Assembly (NCBI RefSeq): GCF_009707325.1
Contig: NZ_CP046103.1
Span: 4,474,744-4,538,743 of the forward strand
Direction of reading: 5' to 3'
DNA: 64,000 nucleotides
DNA from: Pseudomonas sp. IB20
Lineage (GTDB): Bacteria > Pseudomonadota > Gammaproteobacteria > Pseudomonadales > Pseudomonadaceae
Position numbers and translations under genes: made by a program. Shown in pieces: positions 36,496-45,764 of the stretch (positions are counted from its first letter, which is position 1; every line of letters begins with the position of its first letter). Below the pieces are notes generated by a model. It searched no databases and had not been told where the DNA came from. It saw nothing but the letters and a program-made list of their open reading frames with translations.

Positions 36496-36510
36496 GTTCG
36501 ATAATCGAAC
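36496..36510. promoter_or_regulatory. Candidate operator A of the quinate/shikimate cluster, upstream of aroQ
   Basis: GTTCGAT-A-ATCGAAC is a perfect 15-bp palindrome, 85-99 bp upstream of aroQ. The half CGAT(A/T)ATCGAACA recurs upstream of quiC (40755-40768). A second shared motif, ACnAACCnGTnnnTTTTAT, lies at 36540-36558. Confidence 0.55.
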
Positions 36511-36594
36511 ACATCCGCCGCCATCAATTGACCAAATTAACCAACCAGTACATTTTATCCGCACAACCAATAATAAGTGTGGAGATACCCCAAA

Positions 36595-37035
36595 ATGCCG
36601 CCCATCGTGCTGGTGCTCAATGGCCCCAACCTCAACCTGCTCGGCACCCGCGAGCCCGCCATCTACGGCCATGAAACCCTGGCCGACATTGCCGCCCTGT
36701 GTGGCCGCAGCGCCGAAAAGCTCGGGCTGAAAATCGAATTCCGCCAGACCAACCACGAAGGCGAATTGCTCGACTGGATCCACGCCGCCCGCGCCCGTTG
36801 CGCCGGTATCGTGATCAACCCAGCGGCCTGGACCCACACCTCGGTCGCGATTCGCGACGCGCTGGTAGCCAGTGAAGTGCCGGTGATCGAAGTGCATTTA
36901 TCCAACGTGCACGCACGTGAGGCATTCAGGCATCACTCCTTTGTGTCGCCCATCGCCAAGGCGGTGCTCGCCGGGTTCGGTAGCCACGGCTACCACCTGG
37001 CCCTGGAACACTTCAGCCACACTTTCAAGGGATGA
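36595..37035 (+). CDS. aroQ: 3-dehydroquinate dehydratase, type II
   Basis: A 146-residue dodecameric-type enzyme that converts 3-dehydroquinate to 3-dehydroshikimate. Motifs are LNGPNLNLLGTREPAIYG, FRQTNHEGELLDWIH, GIVINPAAWTHTSVAIRDAL and EVHLSNVHAREAFRHHSFVSP. The ATG at 36595 has GGAGA nine bases upstream. Because shikimate dehydrogenase, a dehydroshikimate dehydratase and an importer follow, it probably serves catabolism of quinate or shikimate rather than aromatic amino acid synthesis. Confidence 0.95.
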   Translation: MPPIVLVLNGPNLNLLGTREPAIYGHETLADIAALCGRSAEKLGLKIEFRQTNHEGELLDWIHAARARCAGIVINPAAWTHTSVAIRDALVASEVPVIEVHLSNVHAREAFRHHSFVSPIAKAVLAGFGSHGYHLALEHFSHTFKG

Positions 37036-37040
37036 GCCCG

Positions 37041-37889
37041 ATGAAACCGCGCATCCTCGCCGGCCTGATCGGCTCGGGCATCCAAGCCTCCCGTACTCCC
37101 GCCCTGCATGAACAGGAAGGTGACGCTCAGGGCCTGCGTTATTTGTATCGCCTGATCGATCTGGAACCGCTGCAATTGAACATCAACGCCCTGCCCGACC
37201 TGCTGGACGCCGCCGAGATGATGCAGTTCACCGGGTTGAACATTACCTACCCGTGCAAGCAGGCCATCCTACCGTTGCTCGATGAGTTGTCCGACGAAGC
37301 CCAAGGCATTGGCGCGGTCAACACCGTGGTGTTCAAGGGCGGCAAACGCATCGGCCACAACACCGATTGCCTGGGCTTCGCCGAAGGGTTCCGGCGCAAT
37401 TTGAATGACGTCCCCCGCCAGCGTGTCGTGCAAATGGGCGCAGGCGGTGCGGGGGCGGCGGTGGCCCACGCGCTGCTGGCGGAGGGCGTGGAACACTTGA
37501 GCATTTTTGACGTGGACGTGGCCCGCGCCCGTGACCTTGTGGACAACCTCGCCCAACGTTTCGGCGCCGGTCGCGCACAAGTCGGCAACCACCTGGAAAA
37601 CGCTATGGCCGAGGCGGATGGGCTGGTCAACACCACGCCGATGGGCATGGCCAAGCTGCCTGGCACACCGGTGCCGCCGGCCTTGTTGCGGGCTGAGTTA
37701 TGGGTGGCGGAAATCGTGTATTTCCCGCTGGAAACAGAGCTGCTGCGTAACGCCCGCGCCTTGGGTTGCCGCACGCTGGATGGCGGCAATATGGCGGTAT
37801 TTCAAGCGGTGAAGGCGTTTGAGTTGTTCAGTGGGCAAGCGCCGGATGCGCAAAGAATGCTGGCGCACTTCCAGAGCATGAATACTTAA
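37041..37889 (+). CDS. Shikimate/quinate dehydrogenase (AroE family)
   Basis: A 282-residue NAD(P)-dependent dehydrogenase. The substrate domain has GLNITYPCKQAILPLLDEL with the catalytic lysine, and the cofactor domain begins VVQMGAGGAGAAVAHAL. Conserved NTTPMGM and DGGNMAVFQAVKAFELF follow. An ATG at 37032 overlaps the aroQ stop, but AAGGG is better spaced for the ATG at 37041. The coupling to aroQ and the nearby degradation genes point to shikimate or quinate oxidation (YdiB/QuiA-like role). Confidence 0.9.
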   Translation: MKPRILAGLIGSGIQASRTPALHEQEGDAQGLRYLYRLIDLEPLQLNINALPDLLDAAEMMQFTGLNITYPCKQAILPLLDELSDEAQGIGAVNTVVFKGGKRIGHNTDCLGFAEGFRRNLNDVPRQRVVQMGAGGAGAAVAHALLAEGVEHLSIFDVDVARARDLVDNLAQRFGAGRAQVGNHLENAMAEADGLVNTTPMGMAKLPGTPVPPALLRAELWVAEIVYFPLETELLRNARALGCRTLDGGNMAVFQAVKAFELFSGQAPDAQRMLAHFQSMNT

Positions 37890-37911
37890 CTCTAGAAAAC
37901 CGATCCAAGAA

Positions 37912-38002
37912 ATGTGGGAGCTGGCTTGGCTGCGATAGCGGTTGAGCAGTCAATATTGATCTGACTGACACAGCGTTATCACAGGCAAGCCAGCTCCCAC
38001 AG
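37912..38002. repeat. REP pair downstream of the dehydrogenase gene
   Basis: TGTGGGAGCTGGCTTGGCTG and the inverted CAGGCAAGCCAGCTCCCACA flank a short linker. The element ends just before the TetR stop codon. Confidence 0.9.
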
Positions 38003-38004
38003 GA

Positions 38005-38670
38005 TTAGGCCTGCAGGTAACGCATCACCGACTCACAAATCATCTCCCGATGCCGCTGTTTAACCACCTCATCAGACAGCTCGATCTGAAAGATCTCACT
38101 GAACGTATGGCGATTGGACACCCGGTAAAAGCTGAAGGAGTTGATCAACAGATGCACGTCCAAAGGGTTCAACCCTTGGCGAAACAACCCCATCTCAGCC
38201 CCCCGACGCAACGTGGCGCCGAGCCCTTCGAGAATATTGCTGTTCATCGCTTTGATCGAATCCGAGCGCTTTACGTACTCGGCGTTGTTGATGTTTTCGA
38301 TGCTGACGATGCGCACGAAATCCACATTCTGGTCATGGTGATCAAAGGTGAATTCCACCAGCCGACGAATCGCTTCGCGCGGCTCCAGGGCGGTAAGGTT
38401 CATGCGGGTTTCGGTGTTACGAATGTCGCCGTAGAGCTTCTCCAGCACCTCGACGTACAACTGCTCCTTGCTGCCGAAGTAGTAATAGATCATGCGTTTG
38501 GAGGTGTGGATGCGCTCGGCGATCGCATCCACGCGAGCGCCGGCCAAGCCCTGCTGGACAAACTCGACGATGGCTTCCTGGAGGATGTTTTCGCGGGTCT
38601 TTTCCGGGTTGTTCTTACGACTCTTGCGCGGTGCGTCTGACACAGCGGAGAGGTCGGGGGTCAGGGTCAT
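38005..38670 (-). CDS. TetR-family regulator of the quinate/shikimate cluster
   Basis: A 221-residue one-component regulator. The N-terminal HTH spans about residues 26-75 (TRENILQEAIVEFVQQGLAGARVDAIAERIHTSKRMIYYYFGSKEQLYVEVLEKLY), followed by a ligand-binding helical domain. The ATG at 38670 was chosen over an upstream frame extension without a ribosome-binding site. It is encoded between the shikimate dehydrogenase and the dehydroshikimate dehydratase. It likely represses the cluster and is released by a pathway intermediate; this is inference. Confidence 0.9.
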   Translation of the reverse strand: MTLTPDLSAVSDAPRKSRKNNPEKTRENILQEAIVEFVQQGLAGARVDAIAERIHTSKRMIYYYFGSKEQLYVEVLEKLYGDIRNTETRMNLTALEPREAIRRLVEFTFDHHDQNVDFVRIVSIENINNAEYVKRSDSIKAMNSNILEGLGATLRRGAEMGLFRQGLNPLDVHLLINSFSFYRVSNRHTFSEIFQIELSDEVVKQRHREMICESVMRYLQA

Positions 38671-38751
38671 GGTGCGCTCACGGCCATTTTTGTTGTGCAG
38701 GCCGCGATTATGGGCCGAGGCGCTCCCCGAAGGAAGCACCTCGCCGCGTCG

Positions 38752-40653
38752 TCATAACCGCGCCTGGCGCACCGCGCCACTGCGTGATTTGGCCATCGCC
38801 GCCAGGCGCACCGCCACGTTGGCCGCGCCGTACCCGGCATAGCCGTTTTTACGCTGGATGATCTCGAAGAAAAACCGCCCCTCAAATGGCTCGGTGTACA
38901 CGTGAAACAACTCACCGCCCTGGGCATCACGGTCGTACAGCACGTTGTAGTACGCCAGCTCGCTGAGGAATGCGTCGTCGAAATCGAACCGAGCCGCCAG
39001 GTCGTCGTAGTAATTGAGCGGGATATCCAGCAACGGCACGCCCGCCGCTTTGGCCCGGCTGACTTCGGCAAAAATATCCGCGCAGTCGAAGGCAATGTGG
39101 TGCACGCCCGAGCCGCGATAGCTCGACAGCGCGTGGGAAATGGCGGTGTTGCGGTTCTCGGAAATATTCAGCGGCAGGCGGATCGAGCTGCAACGGCTGC
39201 GCAGCGCACGGCTTTTGACCAGGCCGTAAGGGTCGGGCAGCACCACTTCGTCATCCGCTTCGAAATCCAACAGGCTCTTGTAGAACAGCACCCAGCTGTC
39301 GAGGCTGTCGGCCGGCAGCGCCATGGCCATGTGGTCGATGCGTAGCAGCCCGCCGCTTGAGGCGTTGGCCGGTTGCAAGTTGAAGTCGGTGTCGTACAGC
39401 CCGCCTTCGCTTTGGTCTACCAGGTAAATCAGGCTGCCGTCCGGCGCACGCACGGCGGCCAGTTCCAGCTCATTGGGCCCGACCAGGCCGCGATAAGGCT
39501 GACCTTTGTAGGCCACCGCCCGCTGCAACGCCTTGGCGCTGTCCTTGACCCGAATCGCGGTGGCGCACAACGACGGCCCGTGGGCTTCGAAGAAGTTGTG
39601 GGCAAAGGAATAGGGTTCACAGTTAAGGATCAGGTTGATATCGCCCTGGCGCAACAGGCTCACGCTCTTGGAGCGGTGCTGCCCAGCCTTGACGAAACCC
39701 AGGCGCTCCAGCCATTGCGTGAGCTTGGCGCCAAGGTTTTCATCCACGGCAAACTCAAGGAATTCGATGCCGTCGTATTCGCTGGCGGCGGGCGTATCAA
39801 ACAGGATGTCGACGGGGTGAGCGGGCGCTTCCTGCTTCAAGCGCTGGCGGGTTTTCTCTTCCAGGTACAACAGCGAACGCAAGCCATCGGCTGCATTCGC
39901 CCGCGTCGGTGCCGCGCGGAAGCCATCATTGAAAATTTCCAGGGACAACGGCCCGGTGTAACCACTCTGGATGATCGGCGCCAGGAACCCCGCCAGGTCG
40001 AATTCGCCCTGCCCCGGGAAGCAGCGGAAATGCCGGCTCCACTCCAGCACATCCATGGCCAGGATCGGCGCATCGGCCATTTGCACAAAGAAGATTTTGT
40101 CGCCGGGAATCTGTGCGATCCCACTTGGGTCGCCCTTGAGCGACAGCGTGTGGAAGCTGTCGAGCAACACACCCAGGCTCGGGTGGTCGATCTGACGAAC
40201 CAGGTTCCACACCTGTTGCCAGGTGTTCACATGCTTGCCCCAGGCCAGCGCTTCATAGCCAATTCGCAGGCCACGGCGGCCGGCGTGTTCGGCCAACAGG
40301 CTAAGATCATCGAGCAAAATGCGCTCATCGCCGACGCAATCAGCCGAGGCGTTGCTGCACACCAGCACCAGGTCGGTGCCCAGTTCCTGCATCAGGTCAA
40401 ACTTGCGCTCGGCGCGCTCCAGGTTGCGCGCCAGGCGGTCGCGGCGGCAGCCTTCAAAGTCGCGAAACGGTTGGAACAAGGTGATGGCGATGCCGAGGTC
40501 GGCGCACATTTGCCTAACTTCCCGGGGGCTGCCGTCGTAATACAGCAGATCGTTTTCGAAGATTTCCACGCCATCAAACCCGGCGGCGGCGATGGCTTCG
40601 AGTTTTTCCGGCAGGGTTCCACTCAAAGAAACGGTGGCAATGGAGCGTTGCAT
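38752..40653 (-). CDS. quiC: 3-dehydroshikimate dehydratase, two-domain type
   Basis: A 633-residue fusion. Residues ~1-265 form an AP-endonuclease-2/sugar isomerase TIM barrel (the dehydratase half, with MQRSIATVSLSGTLPEKLEAI and GYEALAWGKHVNTWQ). Residues ~290-610 resemble 4-hydroxyphenylpyruvate dioxygenase (IDHMAMALPADSLDSWVLFYKSLLDF, GVHHIAFDC). This architecture matches pseudomonad QuiC1, which turns 3-dehydroshikimate into protocatechuate. It is divergent from the MFS importer. The HPPD-like half may be structural only. Confidence 0.9.
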   Translation of the reverse strand: MQRSIATVSLSGTLPEKLEAIAAAGFDGVEIFENDLLYYDGSPREVRQMCADLGIAITLFQPFRDFEGCRRDRLARNLERAERKFDLMQELGTDLVLVCSNASADCVGDERILLDDLSLLAEHAGRRGLRIGYEALAWGKHVNTWQQVWNLVRQIDHPSLGVLLDSFHTLSLKGDPSGIAQIPGDKIFFVQMADAPILAMDVLEWSRHFRCFPGQGEFDLAGFLAPIIQSGYTGPLSLEIFNDGFRAAPTRANAADGLRSLLYLEEKTRQRLKQEAPAHPVDILFDTPAASEYDGIEFLEFAVDENLGAKLTQWLERLGFVKAGQHRSKSVSLLRQGDINLILNCEPYSFAHNFFEAHGPSLCATAIRVKDSAKALQRAVAYKGQPYRGLVGPNELELAAVRAPDGSLIYLVDQSEGGLYDTDFNLQPANASSGGLLRIDHMAMALPADSLDSWVLFYKSLLDFEADDEVVLPDPYGLVKSRALRSRCSSIRLPLNISENRNTAISHALSSYRGSGVHHIAFDCADIFAEVSRAKAAGVPLLDIPLNYYDDLAARFDFDDAFLSELAYYNVLYDRDAQGGELFHVYTEPFEGRFFFEIIQRKNGYAGYGAANVAVRLAAMAKSRSGAVRQARL

Positions 40654-40754
40654 GGGGCGACTCCCGGCATATGAAGCTCGTCTTATTTACGGCAAATTAT
40701 TCGCCGCTAAATTGTTCACAGCAATTGAAATGTACGAACCGGTTAGTTTTATGG

Positions 40755-40768
40755 GCGATTATCGAACA
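40755..40768. promoter_or_regulatory. Candidate operator B of the quinate/shikimate cluster
   Basis: GCGATTATCGAACA lies in the divergent quiC-MFS gap and matches one half of operator A upstream of aroQ in 12 of 13 positions. The second shared motif, ACGAACCGGTTAGTTTTAT, is immediately beside it at 40734-40752 and contains the palindrome AACCGGTT. Confidence 0.55.
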
Positions 40769-40885
40769 AAATGACCCCCAGTGAATTGACGAGTTTTTAA
40801 CCACTGCGCACCATCGACTACGCAGCCTCATAGAAAAAAAGACCCAGAACACACCATAAAAATTTCAAAAAACGGGTACAACCTC

Positions 40886-42220
40886 ATGCCTTCGCAAACT
40901 CCCAACGTGGCCGGGCGCCACAGCAATCCGCACGCCGGCATCGGCGACAAAATCCGCGGCGCCATGGCCGTGGGCAAGACGCGCTGGGGCATGCTGGCCT
41001 TGGTGTTCTTCGCCACCACCCTGAACTACATCGACCGCGCCGCCCTGGGCGTGATGCAACCGATCCTGGCCAAGGAAATGAGCTGGACGGCGATGGACTA
41101 CGCCAACATCAACTTCTGGTTCCAGGTCGGCTACGCCATCGGCTTTGTGCTGCAAGGCCGGCTGATTGATCGAGTCGGCGTAAAGCGCGTGTTCTTCTGC
41201 GCGGTGCTGCTGTGGAGCCTGGCCACCGGCGCCCACGGCCTGGCCACGTCGGCCGTAGGCTTTATGGTGTGTCGCTTTATCCTCGGGCTGACGGAAGCCG
41301 CCAACTACCCGGCCTGCGTCAAGACCACGCGGCTGTGGTTCCCGGCCGGTGAGCGTGCAGTGGCCACCGGTATCTTCAACGCCGGCACCAATGTGGGCGC
41401 GATGATGACGCCGATGCTGCTGCCGCTGATCCTCCACGTGTGGGGCTGGCAGGCGGCGTTCCTGGGCATGGCATCGCTGGGCGGGATCTGGCTAATCTTC
41501 TGGGGCTTGAAATACTACAACCCGGAAGACCATCCCACGGTCAAACAAAGCGAACTGGAGTATCTGCAACAGGAAGTCGAACCGGAACAACCGAGCGTCC
41601 CCTTCAGCCGAATCCTACGCATGCGCGGCACCTGGGCCTTCGCCATCGCCTACTCTCTGACCGCGCCGGTGTTCTGGTTCTACCTGTACTGGCTGCCACC
41701 GTTTCTGAACCAGCAATACAACCTGGGCATTAACGTGACCCAGATGGGCATCCCACTGATCATCATTTACCTGACAGCCGACTTCGGCAGCGTGGGTGGG
41801 GGGATTCTGTCGTCGTTCCTGATCGGCCGTGGGATGAATCCGATCAAGGCGCGGCTGTTGTCGATGCTGCTGTTCGCCTGCTGCATCGTCGGCGTGATCA
41901 TGGCGGCCGGTTCCAGCCAACTGTGGGTCGCGGTGTTTGCCATCTCCCTGGCCATCGGCGCACACCAGGCCTGGACCGCCAATATCTGGAGCCTGGTGAT
42001 GGACTACACGCCCAAACACATGATGAGCACGGTGTTCGGTTTCGGCGGCATGTGTGCGGCCATCGGCGGCATGTTCATGACCCAGATCGTCGGCCATATC
42101 CTCACGGTCACGAACAACAATTACACCGTGCTGTTCACCCTGATCCCGGCGATGTACTTCACTGCGCTGATCTGGATGTACTTCATGGCGCCGCGCAAGA
42201 TTCCTACCGTCGACCTGTGA
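40886..42220 (+). CDS. MFS transporter for quinate/shikimate or a related acid
   Basis: A 444-residue inner-membrane protein of the anion:cation symporter branch (12 helices). Motifs are RWGMLALVFFATTLNYIDRAALGVMQPILAKEMSW near the N terminus, RFILGLTEAANYPACVKTTRLWFPAGERAVATGIFNAGTNVGAM, and an MFS loop. This subgroup imports sugar acids and aromatic acids. Divergence from quiC suggests it imports quinate, shikimate or dehydroshikimate. The start is uncertain: the ATG at 40886 has only a weak ribosome-binding site, and an alternative ATG lies at 40964. Confidence 0.85.
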   Translation: MPSQTPNVAGRHSNPHAGIGDKIRGAMAVGKTRWGMLALVFFATTLNYIDRAALGVMQPILAKEMSWTAMDYANINFWFQVGYAIGFVLQGRLIDRVGVKRVFFCAVLLWSLATGAHGLATSAVGFMVCRFILGLTEAANYPACVKTTRLWFPAGERAVATGIFNAGTNVGAMMTPMLLPLILHVWGWQAAFLGMASLGGIWLIFWGLKYYNPEDHPTVKQSELEYLQQEVEPEQPSVPFSRILRMRGTWAFAIAYSLTAPVFWFYLYWLPPFLNQQYNLGINVTQMGIPLIIIYLTADFGSVGGGILSSFLIGRGMNPIKARLLSMLLFACCIVGVIMAAGSSQLWVAVFAISLAIGAHQAWTANIWSLVMDYTPKHMMSTVFGFGGMCAAIGGMFMTQIVGHILTVTNNNYTVLFTLIPAMYFTALIWMYFMAPRKIPTVDL

Positions 42221-42221
42221 T

Positions 42222-43100
42222 TCAACGCCGCCGCTGCTGCCAGGCAGCGGCCAACCCGCTCATGCAGATCACCCCGATGCCGACCACCGTGGTCAAGTCG
42301 GGGGTATGGTTGAACACCAGCCAGCCCAACAACCCCGCAAACACGATCTGGCAGTAGCCGAACGGCGCCAGCAAAGCCGGCGCCGCGAAGCGGAAGGCCT
42401 GGGTCAACATCAAGTGGGCGGTCATCCCGCACGTGCCCAGCGCCAGCATCAGCACGCCATGCCACACCGTGGGCAACTGCCAGAAGAACGGCACCATCGC
42501 ACTCATCACCAAGGTATTGCACAGGCCGGCGAAAAAGTTGCTGGTGGTGGGCGTGTCGTATTGGCTGAGGATGCGCGTGAGTAACTGGTAGAAGCAGAAG
42601 AACAGCGCCGAACACAGCGGCAGCAGCACCGCAGGCGTGAACAGCTCACCGCCGGGGTGGATGATGATCAGCACCCCGACAAACCCGCAGATCACCGCCA
42701 GCCATTGGCCACGCGTCACGTGTTCACCGAGCAAGGGCACCGACAGCGCCGTCACCAGGATCGGCGCCAGGAAGTTCACCGCCGTGGCTTCCGCCAACGG
42801 GATGAAATGCAGCGCCGCGGTAAAAAACAGGCTGGTGCCCAGCAGGCACAACGCCCGCACCACCTGCATGCCCGGCCGCTTGCTGCGCAGCACGCGCAAG
42901 CCTGATTGCGGCAGGAAAATGCCGGCCATCAACAGGGTGTGCACCAGGTAACGCGCCCACACCACCATCACAATCGGGTAGAACCCGGCCAAGTATTTGG
43001 ACAAGGCGTCGTGGCTGGAAAAAAGGAATGTCGCCACCACAATCAGCAGAATGCCTTTGAAGGGATGGTTGACGCCGGAAAGAGGTGTGCTGACAGTCAT
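42222..43100 (-). CDS. EamA-family (DMT) transporter
   Basis: A 292-residue inner-membrane protein with ten hydrophobic helices in two EamA repeats (FKGILLIVVATFLFSSHDALSKYLAG at the start; RGQWLAVICGFVGVLIIIHPG in the first repeat). The substrate is unknown. It is convergent with the MFS gene, one base apart. The ATG at 43100 follows AAGAG; longer forms from upstream ATGs are less likely. Confidence 0.85.
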   Translation of the reverse strand: MTVSTPLSGVNHPFKGILLIVVATFLFSSHDALSKYLAGFYPIVMVVWARYLVHTLLMAGIFLPQSGLRVLRSKRPGMQVVRALCLLGTSLFFTAALHFIPLAEATAVNFLAPILVTALSVPLLGEHVTRGQWLAVICGFVGVLIIIHPGGELFTPAVLLPLCSALFFCFYQLLTRILSQYDTPTTSNFFAGLCNTLVMSAMVPFFWQLPTVWHGVLMLALGTCGMTAHLMLTQAFRFAAPALLAPFGYCQIVFAGLLGWLVFNHTPDLTTVVGIGVICMSGLAAAWQQRRR

Positions 43101-43299
43101 TGAATTCTCTTGCATGGCGGGTTGAACCCAGAGCACTGAACGCGGCGGCGCTCAACCCGGTAATCTAGCAGCCGGGCCTACGTGCGCCCCAAGAGCATAA
43201 CCAAACACCGTACGAACAGCGCACTAAATCAAGGGATTTGAGTCCAACGCTGCACGTTCACCCGTGCGTTGCACACTTTTTAACCAAGGCCTTGCTGCT

Positions 43300-43716
43300 A
43301 TGAAAAAAACACTCTTTGTGCTTTCTGCCCTCGCCCTGCTCACCGCTTGTAACCAAGAGCCCAAGGAAGCGCCCAAACCCGCTCCGGCCTCGGTGCAAGC
43401 CACCCTGGTACCGGCCACCCCGCCCACCGACAAATGGGTCGGCAAGTGGATCGGTGTCGAAGGCCTGAACCTGACCATCGCCAAAGACGACAGCATCGGC
43501 CGTGGCCATTACCTTTTAACCATGCAATACGGCCTCGACGCCGACGACTCCGGCACCTTCAAGGGTGAAGCCAACGAAGACGGCATCGCCTTTACCCGCC
43601 CGGACGGCCCGCAGCAGTTGAGCGCCGGCGACGGTGAAGCCACCGGCCTGAAATGGCTGGCGGATAAAAAGGATTGCCTGATCGTCGACACCGGCGAAGG
43701 TTACTGCCGCGACTGA
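43300..43716 (+). CDS. Small lipoprotein of unknown function
   Basis: A 138-residue protein with signal peptide MKKTLFVLSALALLTAC; lipobox LTAC puts the lipidated cysteine at residue 17. The next ~20 residues are Pro- and Ala-rich (a linker), then a small folded domain follows (WVGKWIGVEGLNLTIAKD...HYLLTMQYGLDADDSGTFKGEANEDGIAFTRPDG), which looks like a beta-sandwich/lipocalin-type module. I do not recognise the family. It has its own promoter region downstream of the divergent EamA gene. Confidence 0.78.
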   Translation: MKKTLFVLSALALLTACNQEPKEAPKPAPASVQATLVPATPPTDKWVGKWIGVEGLNLTIAKDDSIGRGHYLLTMQYGLDADDSGTFKGEANEDGIAFTRPDGPQQLSAGDGEATGLKWLADKKDCLIVDTGEGYCRD

Positions 43717-43886
43717 CTAGGCGTTGCTGACACAACGTTCATCTGGCGCCCCTGCCTGCACGGCCTGACAGCAGCGATACTAGGTAACTCTCGTCTCTTG
43801 TCGGACAGCCGGGCTGGCGCCATTCAAACGCACCAACAACACTGCTCTTAGAAAAGTGAGCACAGGATCAACGAGAGGATTGCCCC

Positions 43887-44777
43887 ATGCTATGGAAAAA
43901 AGGCCGACGCAGCGACAACGTGGTAGATGCCCGCGATGACAGTGGCGGCGGTGGTGGTGGCGGCATGCGGTTTGGCGGCGGCAAGGGCCTGAGCCTCACG
44001 GCCATCGTGCTGATCGTCGGGATTGGCTGGCTGACCGGGCAGGACCCGTTGCAGATCCTCGGCCAGTTGACCGGCCAGGTGGAGCAAGCGCCCTCGGTAA
44101 GCACGCAATCGCGCCAGGCCCCACCGGCCAACGATGAGCAGGCCGATTTTGTACGCGCGGTACTGGGCGATACCGAGGACACCTGGGGCCAGGTGTTCAA
44201 GGAAAACGGGTTGGCCTACAAGAACCCGAAACTGATTTTGTTCCGTGGCCGGGTGAATTCCGCCTGCGGTGGCGCCACCTCGGCCAGCGGCCCGTTTTAC
44301 TGCCCGGCTGACCAACAAGTGTATTTGGACCTGGATTTCTTCCGGGAAATGTCGCAACGCTTCCAGGCCGCCGGCGATTTCGCCCAGGCCTACGTGATCG
44401 CCCACGAAGTCGGGCACCACGTGCAAACGCTGCTGGGCATCTCGGCCAAGATTCAAGCCGCGCGCCAACAGGGCCGGCAGATGCAAGGCGACGGCGGCCT
44501 GCTGGTGCGCCAGGAACTGCAAGCCGACTGCTTCGCCGGGGTGTGGGCCAACCGTGCGCAAAAACGCCTGAACTGGCTGGAGCCCGGCGATATTGAAGAA
44601 GCACTGAATGCTGCCAACGCCATCGGTGATGACCGTTTGCAGCAACAGGGTCAGGGCCGCGTAGTGCCGGATTCGTTTACCCACGGTACCTCGGCACAGC
44701 GGGTTCGCTGGTTCAAGACCGGCTTCGCCCAGGGCCAGATCACTCAATGCGACACGTTTACAGCGAAGAGTCTTTAG
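43887..44777 (+). CDS. ypfJ: YpfJ-family neutral zinc metallopeptidase
   Basis: A 296-residue protein with one N-terminal transmembrane helix (GLSLTAIVLIVGIGWLTGQ) after a glycine run. A metallopeptidase domain follows with HEVGHH (H173, E174, H177) for zinc, and a conserved ELQADCFAGVWAN downstream that supplies the third ligand. Family members are membrane-anchored proteases of unknown substrate. It is followed without a gap by an alpha/beta-hydrolase gene, so the two are probably one operon. Confidence 0.9.
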   Translation: MLWKKGRRSDNVVDARDDSGGGGGGGMRFGGGKGLSLTAIVLIVGIGWLTGQDPLQILGQLTGQVEQAPSVSTQSRQAPPANDEQADFVRAVLGDTEDTWGQVFKENGLAYKNPKLILFRGRVNSACGGATSASGPFYCPADQQVYLDLDFFREMSQRFQAAGDFAQAYVIAHEVGHHVQTLLGISAKIQAARQQGRQMQGDGGLLVRQELQADCFAGVWANRAQKRLNWLEPGDIEEALNAANAIGDDRLQQQGQGRVVPDSFTHGTSAQRVRWFKTGFAQGQITQCDTFTAKSL

Positions 44778-45764
44778 ATGAATAAACGATTGGGATTGCT
44801 GTTCGGCTTGATGATTGCCTGTTCCTCCTCCACCTGGGCCGCCGAGAAAGAGCATGGCGTCAAGGTGGTCAGCCCCGATCGTTTTCACCTGGATGCCGGC
44901 GACCTCAGCCTGGGTTTGAGCCAAGACTGGAACCAGCCACTGCCCAACGTCACCCGCGCGCTGATCATCGTGCACGGCCGCCTGCGTAACGCACAGACCT
45001 ACCTGCAAAGCGGCGAAGATGCAGCCGAACACGCCGGGGTTGCTGCCAATACCCTGGTGATCGCGCCGCAGTTTCTCAATGAGTCAGACATAAAGCGCAA
45101 CCACCTGGGCAATCAGGTGCTGCGCTGGAATGGCAATGGCTGGATGGCCGGCGAGCCGTCCACCGGCCCAGGCCAGGTCAGTTCCTACGACGCGCTCGAC
45201 CAGATCATCAAGCACCTGGGCAACCGCAAACTGTTCCCGGCGCTGAAACAAATCGTAGTCGCCGGCCACTCCGGCGGCGGCCAAGTGGTGCAGCGTTTCG
45301 CCCTCACCGGCCACGACCACCCGATGCTGCAAACCGAAGGCATCAGCCTGCGTTACGTGGTGGCCAATCCATCGTCCTACGCCTATTTCAGCCCACAGCG
45401 CCCGGTGAAATTCGACGCGGCCAGTTGCCCAGGCTTCAACGACTGGAAGTACGGCATGCAAAACCTGCCGGACTACGCCAAGGGCCAGAGTGCCCAGCAG
45501 CTTGAGCGGGCTTACGTGTCACGCGACATCACCTACCTGCTCGGCCAGCAAGACACCGACCCCAACCACCCGGCCCTGGATAAAAGCTGCGAAGCCGAAA
45601 CCCAGGGCGCGTATCGGTTGATTCGTGGGCACAACTATTTTGACTACCTCAAAGCGCGCCATCCGCAACTGACCCAGAAGCTGGTGGAAGTGCCGAGGGT
45701 TGGGCATGACGGGGATGGGATGTTTACTTCGTCTGAGGGCGAGAAAGCGTTGTTCCCGAAGTAA
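44778..45764 (+). CDS. Secreted alpha/beta-hydrolase
   Basis: A 328-residue protein with a signal peptide (MNKRLGLLFGLMIACSSSTWAAE). A serine hydrolase fold is suggested by the nucleophile motif GHSGGG (Ser165) and a late VGHDGDGM that supplies the catalytic histidine. An oxyanion-type IIVHGRLRNAQTYLQ occurs near residue 57. It directly follows the ypfJ stop. The substrate is unknown. The 3' end lies in an 86-bp tandem duplication. Confidence 0.85.
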   Translation: MNKRLGLLFGLMIACSSSTWAAEKEHGVKVVSPDRFHLDAGDLSLGLSQDWNQPLPNVTRALIIVHGRLRNAQTYLQSGEDAAEHAGVAANTLVIAPQFLNESDIKRNHLGNQVLRWNGNGWMAGEPSTGPGQVSSYDALDQIIKHLGNRKLFPALKQIVVAGHSGGGQVVQRFALTGHDHPMLQTEGISLRYVVANPSSYAYFSPQRPVKFDAASCPGFNDWKYGMQNLPDYAKGQSAQQLERAYVSRDITYLLGQQDTDPNHPALDKSCEAETQGAYRLIRGHNYFDYLKARHPQLTQKLVEVPRVGHDGDGMFTSSEGEKALFPK

